Source: Iris pallida (Eukaryota > Streptophyta > Magnoliopsida > Asparagales > Iridaceae). Taken from it: a stretch of DNA of 64,000 nucleotides. This document shows positions 1 to 10,200 of this stretch, piece after piece (the first letter of the stretch is position 1; every line of letters starts with the position of its first letter). The stretch lies in NCBI GenBank assembly GCA_029216955.1, contig JANAVB010002199.1, positions 18,343,053 to 18,407,052 on the forward strand, given 5' to 3'. The notes beneath the pieces were generated by a model. It saw nothing but the letters and a program-made list of their open reading frames with translations. It was not told where the DNA came from and did not search any database. The position numbers were made by a program, and so were the translations under genes.

Positions 1-2265
1 TTGGTGGCCTGGCCGAAATACATTTCAATTACCAGTTGGTGAAATGACAATTACTTTAGCTGATGTAGCAAATATTATAGGATTACCTATTACGGGTGAA
101 CCTATAATATTTAACGAGTCATTTTCAGCTGATAATGCAATTATGGAGTATCTAGGTGTGGAGCCACCAAAATTAAAAGGAAAAAGCTTAGTCTCATTTT
201 CCTGGCTCCGTCACAATTTCATGCATCTAGATCATATCGAAGATGACGAAGAGGTATCTGTTGATGAAAATCGGGTATGTATCACCGATATTATTAATAT
301 TTCTCTCGTATCGCTGCAGCTATTTTAGCACGTATTAATTTTTGCCATTTTCTTCGCTATATGTTTAGGTGATTTCTTGCACAAGGGCCTACTTGCTCGG
401 CTTAATAAGTGCGGTTGTCTTTTCCGACTCATCAGATATGGTGAACTTACGTTATCTACCATTCTTGGAGAACTTGACCGCACCTACAAGTCATGCATGG
501 GGAGCATCAATGTTGGCATATTTATACGCCTCCATGTCAGATTTTGTACGCGTGCTGGGAGATAATAAAATTATGAAAAATTTAAATGGATGCATGACTT
601 TAATACAGGTATACAAATTATTACTCATTTTATTTAAAGTCAAAATTTGTAGAATTGTATCAAATTATTCTTTTGTTTAATAGGTCTGGTCCTACGAACA
701 TTTTCATATCGGGAGACCAGTTACCGGTATTGATTCCAATGCTGGTAAATTTTTGGTAGCTTTACGATGGGTTACAGATGTAGTAGATCCAGCTCATTGT
801 GTTCACTCGAGCGCCCCCCTATATCGGGGGCAGTTTGATACTCTAAAGCATACGGAGGTAAAATACGTTAATTAGTCATTAAATTTTTCAACATTTTTAA
901 TCTATTACTTATACTTTTTATGAAATCGAATAGGTTATATGGCTACCTTATGTGCATGAGCAGTATGAATATGTTCCAGAAATACAAAGAACAGCTTATA
1001 CCATGAGTCTTCATAGATATTATATAATATATCATGGAGACATCATGTTTTATCCCGCCGACCGTGTTCTGCGGCAGTTTGGGATAAAACAGATTATTCC
1101 AGATGATCCACCATGTTTGAATCGTGGTAGAGCCAGTGCTGCTGTAAGAGCTAAAAAAATGATTCCCGGATGGAATTCTAGATTTGAGACACATGGTGTG
1201 GCAGAACTATCTGAACCGATGTTAGAGTATGAAGATGGTTAGTTTTCATCTCCTATTTGATTAAAATCATTATTGAATTATATGCTCATATTTGTTGAAT
1301 TGGTGCAGCACTTGGAAGTAATGCATATAGAACTTGGTGGGGAGCCCCTCGTATAAGTAACAAATTATACTATCATGAGGAGCCTCGATTCCAACCGCGA
1401 GCTCTAGACGATTCTAGTCTGCGTGAATTTTATCACCATATGATTGGGATGGTACATATTGCTTAAGACTATCAAATCTTATATTTTAAGTTTTTTTGTC
1501 TGCACGTTTATAGTACTTACTTATGGACTATCAAATCTTATATTTCAGGCTCCAAGTATTAAGAAAGCAATCGATAATCCAAATCCTGAAACATGGAGAA
1601 CAAAACTTATTGAAATTTGGAATTATATACAAGCGGATCCGACTCCCTCGAACCCTTCCATACTTATCCCTGACGACTATCCTGTAGGCATTGTTAGACA
1701 GCGACATGCACGTCCCCGACGGGATAGACACAATGTCACGCAACCTGAAGACCTCCCTGATAGTCCACCTCGACATGCTTACGAGGTCCCGCATCAACAG
1801 GCCGAGGAGAGCTCGGCTCAATGGGGTGGCCAAGGTACATCTCAATGGGGTGGCCAAGGGACATCTCAATGGGCCGACGTAGGGTCTTCTCAATGGGGTG
1901 GACAAGGGTCTTCTCAATGGGGTGGACAAGGGACTTCTCAATGGGGTGAACAAGGGACTTCTCAATGGGGTGGCGTGGAGACTTCTCAGTTATTTGCTCA
2001 AGGGACTTCTCAATGGGGACCAGAACCTACCTCTCAATGGGGACCAGAACCCACCTCTGAATGGGATAACATATTTGCCCCCGGAGTTCTTAGTTACACA
2101 CAGATCATGACCACTCCATCAGCACCAATGCCTTCTCAACCTGATGATACACGGGAAGAAGGACGTGATGTACCCCCGGAGAATACGGCTAAGAGGAGAG
2201 GTCGCCTCAATCTTAGAGAAGTTGAGCGTAGAAATTATCGACGGGATGCCATGGGAGGTAGATGA
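1..2265 (+). CDS. Plant mobile domain (PMD, aminotransferase-like) protein, 5'-truncated by window edge
   Basis: The gene enters the window already open (WPGRNTFQLPVGEMTIT in the frame of position 44), so its start is upstream. Clean GT-AG exons can be read at about 1-273, 369-608, 684-857, 934-1237, 1309 to about 1450, and 1549-2265. The conserved PMD signatures follow in order: TITLADVANIIGLPITGEP, then YLLGLISAVVF, then HAWGASMLAYLYASM, then VWSYEHF, then ADRVLRQFG. PMD is the domain of MAIN/MAIL proteins of Arabidopsis, which act in gene silencing and meristem maintenance, but many copies are carried by transposons, and this one lies tail-to-tail with a MULE transposase. The last exon adds a low-complexity tail with ten 8-residue SQWGGQGT-like repeats and a basic end. 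No internal stop is seen. Function inside the element is unknown; a host-silencing interface is only a guess. Confidence 0.8.
1813..2064 (+). repeat. 24-bp coding minisatellite (SQWGGQGT repeats)
   Basis: About ten in-frame units of 24 bp encode S-Q-W-G-G-Q-G-T variants in the last exon of the PMD gene. Units diverge mainly at positions 4-7 (GGQG, ADVG, GEQG, GGVE, FAQG, GPEP). The 24-bp period keeps the frame. Ser-Gln-Trp-Gly repeats recall GW/WG-type unstructured segments, but no function is shown. Confidence 0.85.
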
Positions 2266-2346
2266 AATTGTAACAAGATAAAATTATGATAAATTGTAAC
2301 AAGATGATTAGTACATTTTCTTCCATTATGTCGTAACAAGATGAAA

Positions 2347-4389
2347 TTATTCTCTTGGCTGATTAGTACATTTTCTTCTATTATGTCCTAATCCATTACA
2401 ATTGCTACATCGAAGATTTCTTGTCTCTGAATCGTTGGCAATGATGCGGTTCTTCTTTGGTCTTCCAGCTTTGCGCCGTAATTCTGGTACTCCAATTTCT
2501 CCTCTAACCATGACACTTTGAAGATTGTAGGGAACTGGAATTGGCTCCAAGTGCGACTCGTATACGCTTCTCAATGCTTCTTTAGAAAAAACAGCAGGAT
2601 AATAATTTTCAATATTAATTTTTGAAAAATTACACGCAAAACATGCATGTACACATGGAATGAAAGTATGATACCACCGTAAACATAAACAATATTTTTC
2701 TTCTAAACGAACAACATATGTTCTATGTGTTTCATGATCTGCTATTTCAAATATATAACTATCAAAACTCAGGACTTGCAAGTAGTGATGTTCTCTATTT
2801 ATACGAGCCATTGTTTTTAACATCTTCGGACAATAATCTGTTTCAAGCGATTCAGCATGTTTTCGATTTTTGTCCTGAAGTGTTATAATCTTGGCACGGA
2901 TACCATCAAGTAATGTTGTTATTGGTTTATCACGCAAATTTTTGATCCAGTTATTGAAGCATTCAGCAAGGTTAGATGTGTTAATATCTAATCTAGGACA
3001 ACGTGCATAAGCCGGTATCCAGTGTGCTAGAACACGTGTTTCATCACCTTCTACTCCAATGATCCATTTATACACATCAAAATTTTCAGCTTTAATTCTT
3101 TCAAAACAATAATTTGCATCAACTTCATTATAACATCTTGCAAGAGAATCTAATCTACATCGAAAATGTTTTAATCTATCTACCGATTTCAAGTTTTGTT
3201 TAAAATGTTGAATGCAGAAAAAATGAGGCGATTCTGGAAAAGTGGCACGCATAGCATTTATCAAACCTTTCTGCTTATCAGAAATAAAAGAAATTCTATT
3301 TCATACATCAAAATACTGATCAAAAGATGTTCTAAAACAGCCTAAAAACCAGCTCCAAGAATCAGTGCTTTCACTTTCAGCCACGGCATAAGCAATTGGA
3401 TATAATTGATAGTTAGGATCATGAGCACAAGCAATAAATAAGATGCCCCGATATCTAGATGAGAGAAAAGTAGCATCGGTACTAATCACAGGTAAACATC
3501 CCTTTAAAAATCCATCAATGCATGCCTTAAAACATATAAAAATTCTTTCGAAACTATTGCGTTCATTAGTCTTTATAAAACATCTGCTACCTGGATTTGT
3601 CTCGATAATTGTGGAAGCATATCGTTCAAGACCACCGTAAGCATCAATATAACTACCATTTATTTCAGATAAAGCAATTTCTCTAGTTTTCCAAGCTTTC
3701 GAATATTTGATACGTATTCGATGTTCTCTGTATATATCCTTCACAACATGCGATGGACTATACGACTGGTCATCTCTAATTTTATTAAATATCTTATTCT
3801 TAATCCATACAGTAGTAGCTAATGGATGACTACCTGTTGTAAGTCCACATAAGCAAGTATGTCGATTTTCTAACGTAGTAATAACAAATGTTTCGCTATT
3901 ACCAATAGATTTAGCGTATACCCTCCAATTACAACTTGATTCGTTACATTTATATATAATCTTGTGAGCATTATTCAAAGTAGTCGAACAAACAAAATTA
4001 TGCTTAATTGCTATGTCACTAATAAAACTTCTAAATTGAATACGATTTTCAAATTGTCTTCCAACAAATAATTCAGGAGTATCAACATTATCATCAATAT
4101 TATCAAATAAATCATCTACATTTTCAACTAAATCATCGCTACTGGAATCATTGTCATTACCTTCATCTACTGTATTTTCTTCTTCAGTGGCAAAAATAAC
4201 TTGATGAGAAGAACTAGGACCCGGACCCAAATTAGCAGTTTCATTATTAGGAGCACGTCTACTACTTATATGAGGGGGTGCTGGAGTAACAAAAATACTA
4301 ATATACGGTGATGATACGTTAATTTGAAGAATAAATGCCCATGCATGATCACTATTTAAATTTATACAATTAGAAGCAAAAATATGCAC
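2347..4389 (-). pseudogene. MuDR-type MULE transposase with one in-frame stop
   Basis: This single reading frame of about 680 codons runs on the minus strand. The order is an acidic N-terminal stretch, the MuDR zinc-binding region (FVCSTTLNN...YKCNESSCNWRVYA), the MULE transposase core (VISTDATFLSSRYRG with the first Asp; FISDKQKGLINAM with the second), a SWIM zinc finger (CLCLRWYHTFIPCVHAC) and a C-terminal CCHC knuckle (CSNCNGLGHNRRKC). One TGA (plus positions 3301-3303) interrupts it just before the second Asp block. The frame continues unchanged on both sides, so this looks like a point mutation (CGA or TGG to TGA). The protein would cut and join the element at its terminal inverted repeats in the nucleus. 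The single lesion suggests recent loss of function, or a sequencing error. Confidence 0.88.
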
Positions 4390-4915
4390 TAATATAAATT
4401 CATCAAAATCAATAGAAAATTATTCAGTCAATAAATTAAGTAAACTACTAAACGCAATATTTCTATCCACTATAATAACTTCAGTTAAACCCCCTTCATA
4501 AGTTAACCCATTTAGGACGCCTCCAAGCGAGCATAGAAGAGTTATACTACTCATGTTGGTAGGAAAAGAGCTTTCTACTTTCTCCGAAGGAAATGGGAAA
4601 CAGAAGAGGAAGATAGGAGCCTTCTGCTTCTAAAAGAAATGGGAAGATGGCAGCTCTACTTCTGAAAGAAATGGGAGATGAGGAGGAGGATGAAAAAATT
4701 GATAGAAAGATATCAATTTATAAGAGTAAGAGAGAGCCGTTGTAGATATAACCGTTGGAGATATAGCCGTTATCCTAGCCGTTGGGTCAGAAAAAAAAAA
4801 AAAATGATGTAGCCGTTATCCAATAGCCGTTGGGTGAGCGGGAAAAAAAAAAACGAAAGCCGTTATAGATCCTAGCCGCTGCGTCTTGCCGCCACGTGTA
4901 ATGGGCGCTCAATTT

Positions 4916-4975
4916 CCGACAGATGGTCTGGCGGAAATTGGGCGCGCCCAATTTCCGCCAGAGCCTCTGTCGGAT
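4916..4975. repeat. Nested palindrome with 36-bp perfect core
   Basis: Positions 4927-4962 are a perfect, spacer-free 36-bp palindrome centred on GGCGCGCC. It is enclosed by a second inverted pair, TCCGACAGA on the left and TCTGTCGGA on the right. It sits upstream of the MULE1 transposase, close to the presumed element end. It could be a cruciform-forming terminal feature or a dimeric protein site; neither is shown. Confidence 0.9.
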
Positions 4976-5159
4976 CGTTTTCATATTAAAATTTTTTCTA
5001 AAGTTGTTACCCCCTACGCAAATTCGCCAAAGTACGTTATCCTACAGTAAATTTTCTGCAATAAAATGTATCTAGATAAAGAATTTTGTCAAAATTTTAC
5101 TTAAAAAAAACCCGAACGTCCCAAACACTTCAGCAAGAGACATCATTTTTTATCTTCTT

Positions 5160-5507
5160 CTTTCTTGTTGATGTAGCAGAGTATCTAAAAGGGTATCTAA
5201 TTGGAATGCTAAGGTCAGGCCTTGTGTAAACCTATCCTAATTCCAGTCCAGCGGTCTCTATCCCTTAGGCAAGCGCATGAAGCACTCTTTCAAATGGGAA
5301 AGAAAGATGGAGTGTACTATCACCTGGACTAAGGTTATCCTATTTTCTTTCCTCACTGACGCATTTTGAGTCTTCTTCTTCCAATGCCCTCTTCAATTTC
5401 TAAGGCACGGAAGATCTCACTTCGCTCGCCTTCTATGAAAAGATAGATCCTCGAGGATACGTCGTTTGGATGTCCATTGCATCCTTGCACGTGCCTTCAA
5501 CTATGTT
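5160..5507. other. Possible extension of the mitochondrial insertion
   Basis: This stretch has a more balanced base composition than its AT-rich surroundings and continues directly from the atp1 fragment. It contains no gene I recognise. I suspect plant mitochondrial intergenic DNA transferred together with atp1, but I cannot confirm that without a search. Confidence 0.3.
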
Positions 5508-5749
5508 GCAGATGAGAGAGTCCTCGGCAGATCCGACGCGACTGACAGATAAGATAAGCCAACGTTAATAGCTGGTCGAATTTTGCGATAAAAGAGCTCT
5601 ATTTCCAAACAGATTTGTCCATCTGTAATGGAGATCACATTGGTGGGGATATAGGCCGATACGTCTCCAGCTTGTGTTTCAATGACGGATAAGGCAGTCA
5701 AACTACCTGCACCTGTCTGGTCCGATCGTTTAGCCCATAGTAAAGACAT
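5501..5749 (-). pseudogene. atp1: Nuclear copy of a mitochondrial atp1 (ATP synthase alpha) fragment
   Basis: The minus-strand translation contains [42 protein letters not shown] and IRPAINVGL. This is the conserved segment of F1 ATP synthase alpha just after the Walker B region. The ICLE and KRSDQTGAG wording matches the mitochondrial rather than the plastid protein. After NVGL a duplicated TTATC shifts the frame; the next bases then read VSRVGSA in another frame before similarity is lost. Only about 75 codons remain, with no start or end, so this is a nuclear mitochondrial insertion (NUMT) and not a gene. The right boundary is near 5735. Confidence 0.88.
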
Positions 5750-5769
5750 TATAGTTGATCATTACGGTG

Positions 5770-6010
5770 CACTACAACTAAACGTTATTTAAATCCTGCA
5801 GTTTGAAAAAATTAAGGGAATAAAAACGGTGATTGCTAAGGACGTTTTTATCCTGGTAAATACAGGAAATGTCCTTAGTAAGGACGTTTTAGTCTATGTC
5901 CTCATGCAAGTAACGTCCTTACTCAGGAATTTTTTTAGCCGTCCGTCCTTACTAATATTTTTTTTTATATATGATGCGAAGTATCAACCTTTGTAAGGAC
6001 ATTTTGTAAT
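5770..6010. mobile_element. Candidate CACTA-type terminus with GTCCTTA subterminal repeats
   Basis: CACTACAAC at 5770 resembles a CACTA 5' end. It is followed by at least five copies of the core TAAGGACGT/ACGTCCTTA in both orientations within 240 bp. This is the subterminal pattern of En/Spm elements and parallels the TAGCGACGT repeats of the complete CACTA at 46018-55571. I could not find the matching opposite end or a target duplication, so the element may be truncated. Confidence 0.4.
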
Positions 6011-6011
6011 G

Positions 6012-6275
6012 GTTAAATTTTTTTTTTGTTAATGGTGTTTCTATTACATTATACACCCTTCATAAAGAATGTATCTCCCACTTTTGTTATTTATTTATTT
6101 ATTGGTGTTAGAGAATGTAAAAAAGAGAGGAGAAAAAAATTTAGGTAAAACGTCTTTATTATGAACATTTGTATTTCCTTTCCACTAATTTTTACATTTT
6201 TTTTTTTTTACAATTTCTTATCACTATATTTTTGGTAGTAAAAAAATATATGTAATTTTTTTAACCACCCCCTCG

Positions 6276-6312
<37 letters not shown>

Positions 6313-6492
6313 TTTTTTTTTTGTTAATGGTTTTCTATTACATTATACATCCTTCATAAAGAACGTATCTCCCATTTTTGTTATTTATTTATTTATTGGT
6401 GTTAGAGAATGTAAAAAAGAGGGGAGAAAAAATTTAGGTAAAACATCTTTATTATGAACATTTGTATATCCTTTCCACTAATTTTTACATAT
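6012..6492. repeat. Imperfect ~185-bp direct duplication split by a 32-base poly-C tract
   Basis: The segment at about 6013-6199 (containing TATCTCCCACTTTTGTTATT) recurs at about 6310-6491 with a few substitutions. The copies are about 297 bp apart. An uninterrupted run of 32 C occupies 6277-6308 immediately before the second copy. No coding content is seen. Confidence 0.85.
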
Positions 6493-6525
6493 TTTTTTGG
6501 TGCTGTTATTAGCACTCCTAAAATG

Positions 6526-6712
6526 TCATTCGGCACTCCTTTTAATTTTTTAATATTCGAATTCCAAATTTGTCCCTGCATTAACATTATTGACACTCCT
6601 AAAATGTCATCCTACACCCCTCCTTCCATGTATATACAAATTAATGTCATATTTAATGCAGGAGTAAATTTGAAATTCGAATCTTAAAAAAATTAAAGAA
6701 CAGTGTCGAATG
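6526..6712. mobile_element. MITE-like inverted repeat
   Basis: About 60-bp arms (6527-6588 and 6653-6711) are inverted copies of one another. Both contain GTCATTCG near the outer end and CTGCATTAA at the inner end. The arrangement is that of a small foldback element in the bHLH upstream region. No target duplication could be fixed. Confidence 0.55.
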
Positions 6713-7252
6713 ACTTTTTTACTCTCTCTAAACACAAGAGAGGGAGAGTTGCTAAAAGAGTACCACCCATCTTTCTCTGTAGACCTCACATGTGCAAGCC
6801 TCCTCGACAAAGGAATATTGCTTCTTCATGGTGTCATTTTACTAAAGTCCACAAGTAATTTTCCTTTCTTATAATATTTCCTCGCGTGCCTCGTTTTCTA
6901 TATACTAATGTCATTACATGTAGCTTTCTTCTTATAATATTTTCTAGCACTTCCTCGTTTCCTATATATTTAATATATATACGTTTTTTTTTAATCTATG
7001 CCCACATATTTTGACTCAAACATCTAGCCTGGTCGTGGTGTGGACCTATACAATATTTCTGTAGACTTGTAGGTATTGTCCCTGTGGAAAGTGTGTAACT
7101 GAGTAGAGCAAGCCACCACTATTATTTTCACAGGAAGATGTGATCATGAGGGTCTCTCTCTCTCTCTCTCTCTTGTAGTTATTAATTGATAGATACTTAA
7201 ATTTCCATAGTTGTGATTCTTGGCAGCTTGGGCTGGGTTGTGTGTCAAGGCT
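6713..7252 (+). promoter_or_regulatory. Upstream region of the bHLH gene with (TC)n tract
   Basis: This AT-rich stretch has no coding content. It includes a (TC)n microsatellite at about 7153-7174, roughly 80 bp before the chosen ATG; such tracts are common in plant 5' leaders. A possible 3' splice site (TCTTGGCAG, about 7217-7225) precedes the ATG, so a leader intron may exist. No TATA box can be assigned with confidence. Confidence 0.35.
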
Positions 7253-10200
7253 ATGGAAGTAGGTGCAGAAGTTCAGGAAGATTTGCCAGAGAAGGACCTC
7301 AGGAAGCAGCTTGCAGCTACTGTCAGGAGCATCCAATGGAGCTATGCAATCTTCTGGTCTCTCTCATCCAGGCAGCAGGGGTATGCAGAGTTTCAGTTTT
7401 TTTTTTTTCATATTGCTGGGTCACAATTTCTTGTATTTACACTTCTTGTGTTGGAACTTCTAACAGTTTATCATTGGAAAAAGAAAAAAAAATCATGGGT
7501 TTCAAGTTTCATTGCCATTTTGTTACTACTTCTGTTACATGGAGCTCAAATGTAGCTCTTTGTGTAAGTTGAGTTGGCATGGGCATCTTGATTTTTTAAG
7601 TCTGAGCCCCAAATTTTGCTAAGTAATTTAGACAGGCAAGAAGAGGAGCTAGAACATGATTTAGATGATATATGGCAAATGGCCTGCCGTCACGTCGGCC
7701 GGCAGTCACGCCCGCGGTTACAAACTGCAGGCAAAATATCATTTTCGTATGGCAAATATGTCCTTTGATTAATTATTTGGGTTTCAGTCTTTCTCTCATT
7801 ATTTGCAATAGATGTAAAGTTCCCCGATGATGCTAGTTTCATCCATAGAGGAGCTAGAACATGCAGTCGAAAAATGTCCTTTGTAGGCTCTTTCAGTTTA
7901 TTCTTCTTTGAGAGTCATATAACTTATGTTGAACATACACATGAAGTTTAACAGAAATTTTCGTACAGAGTAAAAAACTTTCTCCAAAATTGTAAAAAAA
8001 AAGGAAAAGTTTGTAGGAATTGCAAGGGGGTAAAGACACGCCAAGTGACTTGGCGCCCACAGGATCACTTACGCACACGAGGAGGAGAGAGGGAGGGAGC
8101 CAACTGAGTTGGCGTGTGCAGTGCAGGGGGGGGCGCCAACTCAGTTGGCGCGAGTGCTAGTGTGTGTCAGAGGAGAGAAAGGAGAGAGAGAGGGGAGCCA
8201 ACTGAGTTGGCGTGTGCAAGGGGGGGCGCCAACTCAGTTGGCGTATGCGTGTGTGTCAGTGGGGGGTGTGTGTGTCAGTGGGGTGTGTGTCAGAGAGGAG
8301 AGAGAGGGAGATACCCGACCACCACCTCGAAGAATTTGTTCACGCCAAGTGAATTTGTCCACCTCGAAGAATTTTTACATGGTGAGTTGTCTACTAGTTT
8401 AATCTCAAGATATAGTTAACTTCCCATTTATCCTTTCTTTACAAGTGTATGGCATGCTGAAACTCCCAGAACTAACCTCAAGCGCAAGCCTAATCTCCAC
8501 AAATCTCTTGTATTTTTTTGGTGTGTCATTTTTGAGATCTTACTATAAATCTTAGTGTGCGCTGATTCCTGTGAAAGTTACAAGCATGTTATACTTAATT
8601 TGTTGATGACTAATGACAACTCAACCAATGTTGCGGTGGGCTACAGAGTTCTAGCCTGGGGTGATGGATATTACAATGGTGATATAAAGACTAGAAAGAC
8701 GACTCAACCAATGGTGTTCACCTCTGATCAAATGGGGCTGCAGAGGAGTGAGCAACTAAGAGAGCTTTTTGAGACTCTGTCGACAGGCGATGGCAATCAG
8801 CAAACCAAGAGGCCGTCTGCTTCTCTCTCTCCCGAAGATCTGACAGCCGCGGAGTGGTATTACTTGGTTTGCATGTCCTTCACATTTGGCCCAGGGCAGG
8901 GGTAACATTTCTTCGCAATTCATGAATTCTCCTTTTGACTAGGTTTCTTGATTGCACAATTCTTGTCTGGTAGGCTAAAGGACTTTTGGCTGCACTGTTG
9001 CAGAAGTGTAGGCTTTGCAAAAATATAGTCTGATTTGAGTGGTATAAACATGTTTTATTTATACAGCATTGAGAATGTTGACAGGTGAAACAACTAATAT
9101 GTACGGGAAAATTTTCTCAGTTGTCAGGATATGTATCGATGTTTTCAAATAATGTGTCTTGTCCTGTGCTTCTGATTATAAGAAGAGAAGATCTTGGTTG
9201 TCATGAGAATTACACAAAAATACGTAGATTGACCTTAAATGAAAATAGTTAAAAAGAGATGCTTTTAAGGATTTTTTACATGCCTCTTAGGAAAAAGGGT
9301 AAGCTTTTTTGTGAACCTTATGGTCATTCAAACTGAGTTTTGGAATTGCAGTTATGTATTCCATATTTCCTTAAGAACGAGTCACATTGTACTACCAAAT
9401 TATATTCGATGATGGGTATAAGCTAGGTTGTTAACTCGTGATACATATCGTGTATTGATTTGTTAGTGTACCGTATGTTACATTAACTCTAGGAATTTAG
9501 TTCTATACTTCTAAATCCATATTAAGTTCTCATATTTATTTTTTTATTTTTTTTTCCATCTTTATAGGTCTATCTAGTTACAAAATCTAGATTCTTAAGT
9601 ATCCATTACATGATTCAAGTAAAAAAACCGATACTACCTATCAGCCTATATTATATGTATCGGATCAGATCATCAACTGATATATAAGAAAATAAGATCA
9701 TATCGTATGATATTGTAAGATACATATCATATATCTAAGATACTACAACATAGGATATATTTCAGTTGTGAGTTAGAGATTTAAAAGCATTATATGGTGA
9801 TCAGGTCCACTAGTTTCACAGGGTTTAGTCCTGTTTCATACTTGTATATGTTCGGGAACATTTCAATATATTGTTTTATGCTCTGTATTTTATTGCTCTC
9901 TAGGGCTCTCCCATCTGGTACCAGTATCTCTAGTCTTAAAGTTGCTATGTCATAATAACTTCGATCCTTTTTTGTATCGGTTGTGTCCAGGATGCCAGGA
10001 AGAGCCCTGGCGAGCAATCAACATATATGGTTGAGTGATGCCCCATTTTCTGATAGCAAAACTTTCTCACGCACGCTTTTAGCAAAGGTCGGGCTCTATA
10101 ATATGCTTGACAAATTTCTTACTACTGTGAGGTATTTAAAATGTATGCAGAATCTGATATTTTTCGCTCTTTGTTGTTTCGTCTCTGATTGTGACGAATT

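Larger units (their letters stand above)
1..5000. mobile_element. Mutator-like element MULE1 (left end outside window)
   Basis: This is the right-hand part of an autonomous-type Mutator element. It holds two convergent genes: a plant mobile domain gene on + (1-2265) and a MuDR-type transposase on - (4389-2347). Their 3' ends are about 80 bp apart. The left end and its target duplication lie outside the window. The right end is therefore not fixed; I place it near 5000, after the transposase 5' region, which contains short repeats with the core CCGTT and a large palindrome. The gene layout is the same as in MULE2 (38114-45980), although the proteins clearly differ. Transposase identity is secure; the boundaries are inferred. 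Confidence 0.75.

Noticed and set aside
7213..7572. 119-codon frame overlapping the bHLH first exon
   Set aside because: It is a different frame from the conserved N-terminus and runs into intron 1.
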